From Acidobacteriaceae bacterium (GTDB lineage Bacteria; Acidobacteriota; Terriglobia; Bryobacterales; Bryobacteraceae), in contig JAFARV010000727.1 of assembly GCA_019245255.1 (NCBI GenBank), positions 1 to 10,873 of the forward strand: DNA of 10,873 bases. The letters are read 5' to 3'. Below the pieces are notes generated by a model that worked only from the letters and a program-made list of their open reading frames with translations, was not told where the DNA came from and ran no database searches. Position numbers and translations under genes: made by a program. Positions 1 to 8,231 of this stretch are shown here, piece by piece (positions within the stretch are counted from its first letter, which is position 1; each line of letters opens with the position of its first letter).

Positions 1-555
1 AGCAATGGAAACTTGCGCGAGAACGGGAACAAGCCCGTCAATGATCGTGGCCTGCGGCTGGCTGAGCCGACTGATTTGAACCAGTTCGAGAAGCAGTTTG
101 CCCAGCTTGAAAGCAAGTTTCGCGAAACAAGCCGGCACACGGCTCAATACGAACCGCAGACGGGAACCGTCAATGTCCACGACAAGCGCTCCGTAACTGA
201 CCACAGGAACCCCGTTGACGACGCAGTCGCGGAGACGGCGCAGATCGCCAATCAAACTCAAAGCCTACGTAACTCGTTTTCAGACGCCCAGGTCGTTAGC
301 AAGCAAGCGATGGGAGATAACGCAAAGACCTACGTTGCTCAAGCCGACAGCGGCATATATCGTGGCGAGATTATTGGTCAGACGGATCTTCATGTCGTTC
401 AACGGCTGAATGGTGAATCGGCTGTCGCGCACATGAAGCATCTCCTAACGCGAACACCGGAGCCAGGTGCGAATGTGCTGATCGCCTATTCGAAAGATGG
501 CGGCCGGGTAAACGACATTCAAGCACGGTCGCGCGCAAAGGAGCTTGCCCGGTGA
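1..555 (+). CDS. C-terminal part of a plasmid protein with KfrB-like domain (probable relaxase end), 5' truncated
   Basis: The frame is open from base 1 and ends at a TGA at 553-555, so only the last ~184 residues are present. The first ~105 visible residues are polar and Gln/Asn/Glu-rich with no recognisable fold, resembling a linker. The last ~75 residues match the KfrB-like domain pattern: 'GIYRGEIIG' and 'HVVQRL', then a helix, 'PGANVLIAYSKDGG', and a basic tail. In plasmid biology this domain occurs alone next to KfrA and as the C-terminal end of relaxase/primase-type transfer proteins. Here the next gene is the coupling protein and the stop overlaps its GTG start by 4 bases, so a relaxase C-terminus is the best inference. 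The catalytic part lies outside the window, so the relaxase call is contextual; the KfrB-like tail is moderately secure. Confidence 0.6.
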   Translation, partial: SNGNLRENGNKPVNDRGLRLAEPTDLNQFEKQFAQLESKFRETSRHTAQYEPQTGTVNVHDKRSVTDHRNPVDDAVAETAQIANQTQSLRNSFSDAQVVSKQAMGDNAKTYVAQADSGIYRGEIIGQTDLHVVQRLNGESAVAHMKHLLTRTPEPGANVLIAYSKDGGRVNDIQARSRAKELAR

Positions 556-2588
556 ATTCAAAGGCTCTCTACCGCACACCGCCCGATCCCGGCTACATCG
601 GCGGTTACAACTGGACGGCGATGCTCACTGGCTTCACCGTCCTATTGCTTTCGAATGTCGCCGCCACGCAATACGTTGCATATAGATTCGGCTACCAGCG
701 CGCGCTCGGGATGCCGCTCTACCGAGCCGCTCACCTCGCCATCTATCAGCCCTTCGCCTGGTCCATGTGGGTACTGCGATATGTAGGCTCCGAAAACATG
801 AAAATTAGAGGCCCGGTCCAGATCGGCGAGCTCATCGTTATGGCGGGATGCGGGCTCGCGATTGGTTTGTTCTACATCCTCAACCTGCGACGGACAAAGG
901 CTCTGTCGAAGAACTCAGAAGACCTCCACGGCTCGGCGCGGTGGGCAACAGAGGAGGATGTGAAAGCAACCGGCCTCCTCGACTCCAAGCAGGGTGTTTA
1001 CGTCGGCGGATGGCTTGATGACCAGCGCAGCCACCTTCAGTATCTCCGTCACAACGGACCCGAACACATCCTTGCGTTCGCCCCCACCCGTTCCGGTAAA
1101 GGCGTGGGCCTAGTCATTCCGACTCTACTGGCATGGTCGGAATCAGCGGTCGTGTACGACATCAAAGGCGAGAACTGGGCAAAAACAGCCGGCTTTCGAA
1201 GAAGGCAGGGACACTTGTGCTTCAAGTTCTCACCGGTCGAAGTCGGCGCATCTTCGCGCATCAATCCACTCGCAGAGGTCCGTTTATTCACGCCGCGTGA
1301 TGTATCAGACGCTCAGAACGTCGCTGACATGATCGTCCGCACCGGCGAGGACAGCCCGCAAGAACGCTACTGGCAAGATGCGGCGGCGTCCATCACTGCT
1401 GGCATGATCCTTCACGTCTGCTACGCGACAGCAGCCGAGAAACGGGTCGCTTCACTGGCCGATCTCGCGAGAGTTTTCACCACTCCAGGCATGGGCTTCC
1501 GTGACACCCTGAAGGGGCTCGAAAGCTACGTTCACGATCCTGACCACGCCCACGATTGGCGAACACATGACGGCGAACGAACCGCAACGCACCCCGTTGT
1601 GCGCGAGAAAGTTCAGGAAATGCTCGACAAAGAAGACAAGGACTTCTCAGGTGTCCTGAGCACTGCGAAGACGGCGCTCACCCTATACAGTGATCCGCTG
1701 GTTGCAAAGAATACCGCCGCGAGTGATTTCAGCATCAACGATCTGGTCAACGCGGACAGGCCAGTTTCCCTGTATTTGGTTGTCCCGCCATCGGACAAGA
1801 TTCGCTTGCGTCCGCTGATCCGGTTGATTTTCACAATGATCGTTCACCGGCTCACGGAGAAGATGGATTTTCAAGGCTCGGCCCAGAAGCGCAACCGGCA
1901 CCGGCTGCTGTTTCTCATTGACGAGTTCCCATCGCTGAAGCGCATGGAGCTCTTCGCGGACGCGTTGAGTTACATGGCTGGATACGGGCTCAAAGCGTAT
2001 CTGATCACGCAGGACATCCGGCAAATTCTCGACCAGTACGGTGCAAATGAAAGCATCGTCTCAAACTGCCACGTTCGCGTTGCATACGCACCGAATCAGT
2101 TAGAGACTGCCGAAGTGCTTTCGAAGATGACTGGCACCAAAACCATTCAGAGAGCTTCGTTCAACTTCTCCGGTTCGAGACTCTCCCCGATCATGAATCA
2201 CTTGAACGCGAGCGTCGATCACGTTGAACGTCCCCTTCTAACACCCGATGAAATCCTACGGCTCACGCCGGCACGCAAGCAAGGCAATGGAGATAGCGAG
2301 CGAATCCTGGCGCCAGGCCAGATGCTCATTTTCGTTTCTGGGCACTATCCCATCCTGGGCACGCAAATGCTGTACTTCGCAGATCCCGAGCTGAAGAAGC
2401 GCTCTGATATTCCGCCGCCGACCGACTTCATCGCAATCGAGAACGGCGAAGTAGTTCAGCAGCGAGCCGCTGATCGCACTCCGAACGCGATCAGCCAACC
2501 AGAAACGCTCGAGGTGCCGCCAGTGGGCAATGGTCCCCTGAGCGCAATCGAAAAGGCCTTTATCGAAGAACTGACGAATACCAAATAG
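552..2588 (+). CDS. traG: Type IV secretion coupling protein, VirD4/TraG family ATPase
   Basis: Inner-membrane hexameric ATPase of the VirD4/TraG family that links the relaxase-DNA complex to the mating-pair channel. At 678 residues it is full length for the family. Two hydrophobic segments near residues 22-44 and 94-112 form the N-terminal membrane anchor. The Walker A motif is PTRSGKGV (178-185), followed by 'VVYDIKGENW' (200-209), typical of TraG. The Walker B motif is LLFLIDEF (452-459), followed by 'ITQDIRQI' with the conserved Gln near 487. The C-terminal ~60 residues are polar and variable, as expected for a substrate-docking tail. The GTG start at 552 overlaps the preceding stop (GTGA), which argues for translational coupling. 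The stop TAG is embedded in the Shine-Dalgarno of the downstream ssb. I see no disrupted motif, so the gene appears functional. Confidence 0.95.
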   Translation: MNSKALYRTPPDPGYIGGYNWTAMLTGFTVLLLSNVAATQYVAYRFGYQRALGMPLYRAAHLAIYQPFAWSMWVLRYVGSENMKIRGPVQIGELIVMAGCGLAIGLFYILNLRRTKALSKNSEDLHGSARWATEEDVKATGLLDSKQGVYVGGWLDDQRSHLQYLRHNGPEHILAFAPTRSGKGVGLVIPTLLAWSESAVVYDIKGENWAKTAGFRRRQGHLCFKFSPVEVGASSRINPLAEVRLFTPRDVSDAQNVADMIVRTGEDSPQERYWQDAAASITAGMILHVCYATAAEKRVASLADLARVFTTPGMGFRDTLKGLESYVHDPDHAHDWRTHDGERTATHPVVREKVQEMLDKEDKDFSGVLSTAKTALTLYSDPLVAKNTAASDFSINDLVNADRPVSLYLVVPPSDKIRLRPLIRLIFTMIVHRLTEKMDFQGSAQKRNRHRLLFLIDEFPSLKRMELFADALSYMAGYGLKAYLITQDIRQILDQYGANESIVSNCHVRVAYAPNQLETAEVLSKMTGTKTIQRASFNFSGSRLSPIMNHLNASVDHVERPLLTPDEILRLTPARKQGNGDSERILAPGQMLIFVSGHYPILGTQMLYFADPELKKRSDIPPPTDFIAIENGEVVQQRAADRTPNAISQPETLEVPPVGNGPLSAIEKAFIEELTNTK

Positions 2589-2601
2589 GAGGACGAACAA
2601 C

Positions 2602-3165
2602 ATGCAGCGAAACCGGATTGAGCTAGGAGGCTACCTTTCGGCCAAACCTGAAAATCGGTACTTACCTTCGGGCACTCCCGTCGCGAATGCGCGCCTGGGA
2701 CAGACGTACGAATACGTCCAAAACAATCAGCCGGTGAAGCACACGAACTGGTTCAATCTGGCATTCTACGGCGAACTTGCCGGCGTTGCTCAGTCGTATG
2801 AAAAGGGCGACAACATCGACGTGGTTGGGACACTTCAGCAGCGTCAGTTCACACCGAAGGACGGCTCAACCCGCACCGTTTACGAGGTTGTAGTGCAACA
2901 CGCGCACGTCATTGCAAAGAATCGCCGCTTAGCAGCGACGACGGAAGCCGATCCAACCCCGGCCGGAAATGAGTCGCCCGACGGAAAGGAGGAAGTGGAT
3001 GCTTGGGCAGTTCTGTGGGAAGCTCATGCTCACGGTCGGTTCGGTCTTCGTTCTGGCTGCGCTGATCGCCGTGGCCGGGTTGCTCGGAGTTCGCCTGAAC
3101 TTGACGAACTCGGTCCCGATTGGGTTGTACATCGTAACCAGCTCTCCGGATGCTGCCCTGGTTGA
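2602..3165 (+). CDS. ssb: Single-stranded DNA-binding protein (OB fold), unusual C-terminus
   Basis: Residues ~4-110 fit the bacterial SSB OB fold: 'IELGGYLSAKPENRYLPSG', then 'VANARLG', 'TNWFNLAFYGELA', 'KGDNIDVVGTLQQRQF' and 'TVYEVVVQHAHVI'. Plasmid-borne SSBs coat transferred single-stranded DNA and protect it in the recipient. The start is firm: AGGAGG at 2587-2592 lies 9 bases before ATG 2602. After residue ~133 the reading frame runs over the start of the next gene for 167 bases. That part is Arg/Gly/Cys-rich and looks like out-of-frame translation. The usual acidic tip ending in Pro-Phe, which recruits partner proteins, is absent. Either the protein really carries this tail or a frameshift or loss of the original stop has extended it. 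The OB-fold assignment is solid; the natural C-terminus is uncertain. Confidence 0.85.
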   Translation: MQRNRIELGGYLSAKPENRYLPSGTPVANARLGQTYEYVQNNQPVKHTNWFNLAFYGELAGVAQSYEKGDNIDVVGTLQQRQFTPKDGSTRTVYEVVVQHAHVIAKNRRLAATTEADPTPAGNESPDGKEEVDAWAVLWEAHAHGRFGLRSGCADRRGRVARSSPELDELGPDWVVHRNQLSGCCPG

Positions 3166-3535
3166 GTTTTGTCCGCCAGAGCCGTTCGGAACACTCTCGC
3201 GCGAGCGCGGCTATCGTGAGCGCTCGCGTTTCGGTTGCCCAGATGGAGCGAAGCCTCTTATGAAGCCGATTGCCGCGCGAGCTGGAGACGTGGTTGCGAT
3301 GTCAGCGGCGGGCGTCGCTGTGGACGGCAAACTGATTCCGCACACAGCCCCATTGCATGACGACAGCGCAGGCCGCCCGATCTCAGCTTGTCCGTTCGGC
3401 CTCTATCCTGTCCAACGCGGCACAATCTGGGTGGCCTCATCATTCAACGCGCACAGCTTCGATAGCCGCTATTTTGGCCCGATCCTGGAATCCGCCATCT
3501 TGCACCACCTCAGACCCCTGTGGATTTCAGAATAG
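2999..3535 (+). CDS. traF: TraF-type conjugative transfer signal peptidase (S26 family)
   Basis: TraF proteins are S26 serine-lysine proteases related to leader peptidase; on IncP plasmids TraF matures the pilin subunit. The protein has one N-terminal membrane helix (~residues 10-32). It is followed by 'LTNSVPIGLY', whose Ser38 is the expected nucleophile, and by 'PLMKPIAARAGDVV', whose Lys89 fits the general base followed by the S26 Gly-Asp element. Near the end, 'SFDSRYFGPI' matches the conserved C-terminal box. The length of 178 residues is typical. I chose ATG 2999 because AGGAGG (2987-2992) sits 6 bases upstream and the membrane helix follows directly. An upstream in-frame ATG at 2969 has no comparable ribosome-binding site. 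The gene begins inside the ssb reading frame and its stop overlaps traB. Confidence 0.88.
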   Translation: MLGQFCGKLMLTVGSVFVLAALIAVAGLLGVRLNLTNSVPIGLYIVTSSPDAALVEFCPPEPFGTLSRERGYRERSRFGCPDGAKPLMKPIAARAGDVVAMSAAGVAVDGKLIPHTAPLHDDSAGRPISACPFGLYPVQRGTIWVASSFNAHSFDSRYFGPILESAILHHLRPLWISE

Positions 3536-4689
3536 ATCGTAACCCCGCAATTGCGGTCACTATCGGAGCGTGCATCGGCGTAGCTATTTCCTTCTGGCCC
3601 GTTGCTTTCGTGGCCAGCATAGCCGTACCCGCATGCGCGCTGCTCCAGAGAAAACGACTGTACGCAGCCGCCGTTGCCTTTGCCTATTACGCTGGTGCGA
3701 TCTGGTTGGTTATGCCGAGCGTGGAAACGTTTTTTGGACCCAAGCCTGGCAAGCTCGACGCTGTCGCGATCTGGCTTTGCGGCGCGGCACTCCTAACGGT
3801 TCCGTACGCGCTTCTCTGGACCCTGAATCACCGAACCATCGCCCTTCGATCAATTCTAGCCGTGCTCGTCAGCGTGCCACCACCGCTTGGAATCATCGGC
3901 GTCGCCAATCCCATTACTGCCGCGGGCTTTCTTTTCCCCGGAACAGCTTGGTTTGGCTTAGCTGCAACGCTGGCGGCGATCGCGACCTTATGCGTCCGAC
4001 CGGCATCAGCGACGATCATCATTACCGTCGTCGCAATAGGCTGCAATCTCATCTATCCTGGCGACCCGAAACCACCTGCCGACTGGGAAGCCGTGAACAC
4101 TGATTTCGGGGGCGTGGGCCGAAACGCCTCTGCGGAGTTGAACGCCGCCCGGTTCATTCAGCAACGCGTCCTCGCCTCAAAAGCCCGAGTGATCGTCTTC
4201 CCCGAAACGGTTGTACCGCGCTGGACGGAAGCGACAGACCTCTTCTGGCAACAAGCCCTCGATGCGCTTGCATCGAGCGGAAAAACGATTCTGCTCGGAA
4301 CCACGTTCGACATCCCCGGCCAGGTCGGATACGAAAACGGCATAGTTATTCGCGGCGCTCAGACCGGCACATTCCTGCAGCACATCCCAGTACCGGTTGG
4401 CATGTGGAATCCTTTCCGGAGCTCAAGTGTACCGCTGAACTTCTCGGGTCCATCGTGCATCACGATTGACCACCGCAGGGCGGCGATTCTAATCTGTTAC
4501 GAGCAAGTACTGACTTGGCCAATGCTAGCTGCTGCGGTAAACCAACCTGAAATCCTCGTCGCTATTGCGAATGACTCCTGGGCCCAGGCACGGGTTGCCG
4601 CGATACAAAGGGGTGTGCTTGCGAGTTGGGCACGGTTGTTTTCTGTTCGTACGGCGTTCGCAACACTCCTCCGGGAGCGATTCAATTGA
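3520..4689 (+). CDS. traB: Conjugal transfer protein TraB, nitrilase-fold membrane protein
   Basis: The protein resembles TraB of Agrobacterium Ti plasmids, where it lies in a traAFB gene order like that seen here. Residues ~10-180 contain several hydrophobic segments, including 'SVPPPLGIIGVANPITAAGFLFPG'-type sequence, which I recall as typical of TraB. Residues ~190-375 look like the carbon-nitrogen hydrolase fold shared with apolipoprotein N-acyltransferase: the Glu229 region 'VIVFPETVVP', 'IPVPVGMW', and the Cys326 region 'AILICYEQVLTWP', then 'IANDSWA'. The catalytic Lys expected just before the 'VPVG' element appears to be Gln/His ('LQHIPVPVG'), so acyltransferase activity is doubtful. 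The GTG start at 3520 overlaps the traF stop by 16 bases. After 'SWARLF' the last ~17 residues differ from my memory of family members, so a late frameshift is possible. Its precise role in transfer is not established. Confidence 0.82.
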   Translation: MDFRIDRNPAIAVTIGACIGVAISFWPVAFVASIAVPACALLQRKRLYAAAVAFAYYAGAIWLVMPSVETFFGPKPGKLDAVAIWLCGAALLTVPYALLWTLNHRTIALRSILAVLVSVPPPLGIIGVANPITAAGFLFPGTAWFGLAATLAAIATLCVRPASATIIITVVAIGCNLIYPGDPKPPADWEAVNTDFGGVGRNASAELNAARFIQQRVLASKARVIVFPETVVPRWTEATDLFWQQALDALASSGKTILLGTTFDIPGQVGYENGIVIRGAQTGTFLQHIPVPVGMWNPFRSSSVPLNFSGPSCITIDHRRAAILICYEQVLTWPMLAAAVNQPEILVAIANDSWAQARVAAIQRGVLASWARLFSVRTAFATLLRERFN

Positions 4690-4711
4690 TCCAAAATGAC
4701 TTCTCGGATGT

Positions 4712-4735
4712 GCCGCCATCTTGCACGAGGGCGGC
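4712..4735. terminator. Possible bidirectional stem-loop between convergent traB and hamB
   Basis: GCCGCC (4712-4717) pairs with GGCGGC (4730-4735) around a 12-base loop, in the 56-base gap between the two convergent stop codons. There is no run of T on either side, so intrinsic termination would be weak. The location is the main argument. Confidence 0.25.
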
Positions 4736-4745
4736 TAACAATCCC

Positions 4746-7700
4746 TTATGCTGACCCAAAGTAATCGATTGCGATCTGCCCAGAAGAAGCAACTGTTCCT
4801 CTCAGCGCCACACCATGCGGATTAAACGGCAGCTGAACTGTTCCAAATGGGTACAGGTCAGCTCCGCAGATCGTGGCGGTGCGGCCAGTTCCGGGTATGA
4901 TCCTCGTTACAGTCCCTTGTTCCGGAATCGGCACCGACCATTTTGCGGCCACTTGGTAGGTTTTGTGATTCCAACCACGCGGATATTCTTCTCCAGAGGG
5001 CGCAGCCGCATGCCTCCAAAGCAGATAGTGGTCCTCGGATTCCCAAAAGTCGGCATCTTCCAGAATGGCATCGTTTTCTCGAAGCCACTCGCGAAGCCCT
5101 TCATTGTTTTTGAACGATGCCGCGAGTTGCCGCGGTACCCAAATTGCGCCCACACGCGACGAAAATCCCATCTGGCAAAGTAGGGCAGCCGGAATCGTGG
5201 GGACACCGTAAGTCAGGACGAAAGCTGGGCCATCGCCCAGTTCGGCTCGACGCGGATGTTCCGTAGCAATCGCCTGGACCCGGACAGCTTCGGCAGCCCA
5301 TACGAGACGAAACACCACACCGTCTTGAACGAATGATTGAGTGCGTTGCGCATCAAGCGCTCTTCTGGCGTGCAATATCTGCGAGAAAGCGGCTCCCTTG
5401 ACCCATGCAGCCAGCACGTACTCCCAGTTTTCCGGCAGCTTCCGTACTGAAAAGAATTTTTCTGGCATGATGATCCGCGCCAGTTTTACCGCTGAGTCGG
5501 CCACAGTATCGGCATCGTCACACGTTATTGCTGCCTGCAGGCCGGAAAGGAGGTCGACGAGTTCATCAAGCCGCTCATGAATGAACAATCCGGGCTGTCT
5601 ACCTAGGCCTGAGAAAAAACATGCTTTTCGTTGCTCAACAGTAGTATTACGCCACAGCCAGTTTGCCCTCGAGCGCAGGACTGCGACCTCAAGGTTTCTT
5701 TGCGCTTCAGACGCGCGCGCGAGAGTACGCTTCCACAGGGAGTCCTTGAGCACCTCATCAAGCACGGTAGCGAGCTCTTCGACATCCGTTTCCAGGGGTT
5801 CGACTAGAGAAAACAAAGCGACATCCAGGTCGGAGATGTATTTTTCGAGACTGTCTTCGAGCTCATCCTCATCATTCGGGATCGGTTCAGCAGCGGCAAG
5901 GCGGGTATCGCTCCACAGATCATGTTGATTCAGCACATACTCCAGTAGTGCGTCTTTTTGAACGCCAAACTTTTTTCGCAACTCTTCGGATATACGCCAG
6001 ATTAGTTGGGCTAAGCCGCTCAGCAATCGTTGTCCGCGGGACTTCTCGATCATGCGTTCAAAAATTCTATGCAGTTCAGCGCGAGAGTCGGAGGCGAATA
6101 TTGGCAAGACCGCTATGCCATCCAGATCCACATACGCACGGCCAGCACGTCCAACAACGTTGGAGAACTCGGCGATTGAAATGTGTCGCCACTCGCCGTC
6201 CTCGTAGCGTTTCAACGATCGAAAAATCAAAACGCTGCACGCGAGATCGATGCCTTGAGCCAGTGTAGGCGAAGCGACTACGACCGGTAGCCTTCGGGCG
6301 TCCAGTAATTGCTCGATAGCGGTCAAAAAGGGCCTGGGCAAGGCCCCATGGTGTGTTCCGACCCCGATCTCTAACGCACGCACAGCTGCGTGATTTTCTC
6401 CGAGCCACTCGCATCCGATCGCTTTGGCTATCCCCATGTGTTCAGGTTTGGGAACGTTTACATTCGGCAGGTAGCCTTGGTCGCTCATTCGGCGGAACTC
6501 ACTCGCTAGCGGCTCGACCTGGTTTCGTTGCGGGGAATAGACAAGAACGGTATGTCCGTCTCGCGCGAAGGCGTTGGCCGCGCAGATGCAAAATTCCTTG
6601 TCGTTCTGGGGAAATGGATTCCTCCGCTGCCTTTGTGGAGCACTGGCACTCACGAAGGCTGGTACGTAGGGCTGCTCGCCGTCAAGAAAGGATAGCCTGC
6701 CAGTACTTGTCCGCATATTCCAATCCAGCGTTGCAAAACGTTGTCGAGTGGGTCGCCACTGCACGTGCACAAAGTCTCCGGGCTCATCGCTCCGGAGCCA
6801 GTTCCCGAAATCTTTGAAAAAATCGTCTTCCGGATTGAACATCGCCGACAAGCAAACGATGCGTCGGCTGGCGGAATCCTCTCTACGCAGCAAACGTTGG
6901 ATTAGCACTTCATATCGAATCTCACGACTCCCGGCACCAATCATATGTCCTTCGTCGAAAACAATAAGTGCCACATCGTCGAGCACATTCGGGTCTTGGC
7001 GGAGTGCGAAGTCAAGTTTTTCCGGAGTCGCGACAACGATGTCAGCGCCGGCCAAGGTTTCGGTGTCAATGAGAGTCGCCCCACTCGCGCCGTATAGAGA
7101 CGTAACAGTAGCGCCGAGCGGCACAAATGTTCGCGCGAGCACCCTCTCGACTTGGGCGGAAAGCGCCCGCAATGGCGTTACATAGACGATTCGTCGTCCA
7201 TCCGCCATCGCACGCAGAATGCACAATTCGGCGATTCGCGTTTTTCCTGCACTCGTGGGCAGTGCAATGACAAGGTCATCGGACGGGTCCACCGCCCGCT
7301 TGGCAGCGACAATCTGCGATGGCCATAGGTCGATGTGAGGTGGCGTTCGCGCTCCAAGCAAAGAAATGAAATCGCGCCGTAGGTCGTTCCATTGTTGTGG
7401 GGCACTTATATCAGGAACCGACGGAAGCATAACGTGGAGGCTTTGATCCCAGATATCCCGCAACAGGTGCAAAGTAAGCGTGGCCACCCACCAGGTAGGT
7501 ATGTTGCCGATCTCTGCTGCTGACGCAATTACTCCCTCAAGCAACTGAAGGGCCGAATCAAATATGTCTCGATCACCCAGAGCGAGAGCCGTGTCCGCTA
7601 AGCCGATACCATGATGATATTCAGCTGTGAGTGCAAGGACGGCCGCATCATCCGCGCCGAAGGGATCGTTCTCGTCCGTGAGGCGCGCAGCGACTACGTC

Positions 7701-8231
7701 ATCGCCGTGGGCCGGATCGTTATGCCACTGAAGGATTTGGGCCCGCAGGATAGATAGATCGCGGCGCAAGAGATACCCAAGGCATCTTTCGTGAGACGCT
7801 AGGTTCCTGTCCAGGGCCGGAAGGGGCAACAGCGAATAGGATCGCGCTGCATACCCGCCCAAATGAAATGCGGCCGCGCTGATGACGAGGTGTCTTCCTT
7901 GATCGCCATCTCTCGCGTCCCCACGCCGGACGGCTGACTCAATAGCTTCAGCGGCGACGCGCAATGCCTCGGTCGTATCAAACCGGTCAGTTGCCGCTCT
8001 AGACCGATTTGCATCGCGCAATTCCAAAGCGAGAGCCAATATGCCATACCCGAAGTCCAGGAGATCGGGAGTCAGGGTCGTTGAATGCAAACGTTCCGGC
8101 GCGCCCTCCGGTACCCGTCCGTCCCGCCAAACCATTCCTCTCGCCAATCCCAGGGCGAGAAGGCGACCTCTCGCGTCGGGTTGAACTAGCTCCAACAGAG
8201 AACGGTTGATTGCTTCGGGATCACGCGCCAT
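4746..8231 (-). CDS. hamB: Ski2-like SF2 helicase, Hachiman HamB-like defence protein
   Basis: A 1161-residue superfamily-2 helicase. Residues 1-300 are Ala/Leu-rich and predicted helical, with no family I can name. The motor core shows Walker A LPTSAGKT (324-331), Ia TPLRAL (352-357), Ib TPEKLD (402-407), II DEGH (426-429) and III LSAMFNP (461-467, where SAT is commoner). The second RecA domain has VLVYSPQR (562-569), motif V ASPTLAQGID (653-662) and motif VI GRAGR (694-698). Motifs V and VI point to the Ski2/Hel308 group rather than RecQ or UvrD. Residues ~780-830 are strongly acidic and helical. The C-terminal ~80 residues look beta-rich. Its start overlaps the upstream nuclease-like gene by 11 bases (ATGGCGCGTGA). 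In Hachiman, HamB is understood to survey DNA as a helicase and hold or release the HamA nuclease. The helicase call is certain; the HamB name rests on the partner and architecture. Confidence 0.72.
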   Translation of the reverse strand: MARDPEAINRSLLELVQPDARGRLLALGLARGMVWRDGRVPEGAPERLHSTTLTPDLLDFGYGILALALELRDANRSRAATDRFDTTEALRVAAEAIESAVRRGDARDGDQGRHLVISAAAFHLGGYAARSYSLLPLPALDRNLASHERCLGYLLRRDLSILRAQILQWHNDPAHGDDVVAARLTDENDPFGADDAAVLALTAEYHHGIGLADTALALGDRDIFDSALQLLEGVIASAAEIGNIPTWWVATLTLHLLRDIWDQSLHVMLPSVPDISAPQQWNDLRRDFISLLGARTPPHIDLWPSQIVAAKRAVDPSDDLVIALPTSAGKTRIAELCILRAMADGRRIVYVTPLRALSAQVERVLARTFVPLGATVTSLYGASGATLIDTETLAGADIVVATPEKLDFALRQDPNVLDDVALIVFDEGHMIGAGSREIRYEVLIQRLLRREDSASRRIVCLSAMFNPEDDFFKDFGNWLRSDEPGDFVHVQWRPTRQRFATLDWNMRTSTGRLSFLDGEQPYVPAFVSASAPQRQRRNPFPQNDKEFCICAANAFARDGHTVLVYSPQRNQVEPLASEFRRMSDQGYLPNVNVPKPEHMGIAKAIGCEWLGENHAAVRALEIGVGTHHGALPRPFLTAIEQLLDARRLPVVVASPTLAQGIDLACSVLIFRSLKRYEDGEWRHISIAEFSNVVGRAGRAYVDLDGIAVLPIFASDSRAELHRIFERMIEKSRGQRLLSGLAQLIWRISEELRKKFGVQKDALLEYVLNQHDLWSDTRLAAAEPIPNDEDELEDSLEKYISDLDVALFSLVEPLETDVEELATVLDEVLKDSLWKRTLARASEAQRNLEVAVLRSRANWLWRNTTVEQRKACFFSGLGRQPGLFIHERLDELVDLLSGLQAAITCDDADTVADSAVKLARIIMPEKFFSVRKLPENWEYVLAAWVKGAAFSQILHARRALDAQRTQSFVQDGVVFRLVWAAEAVRVQAIATEHPRRAELGDGPAFVLTYGVPTIPAALLCQMGFSSRVGAIWVPRQLAASFKNNEGLREWLRENDAILEDADFWESEDHYLLWRHAAAPSGEEYPRGWNHKTYQVAAKWSVPIPEQGTVTRIIPGTGRTATICGADLYPFGTVQLPFNPHGVALRGTVASSGQIAIDYFGSA

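Noticed and set aside
2969..2998. Upstream ATG as traF start
   Set aside because: ATG 2999 has AGGAGG at ideal spacing and leads directly into the membrane helix; the upstream ATG has no such site.
4815..7185. Several plus-strand open frames of 79-154 codons opposite hamB
   Set aside because: They are Ser/Arg-rich, lack ribosome-binding sites and motifs, and lie opposite a gene with complete helicase motifs, so they are shadows.
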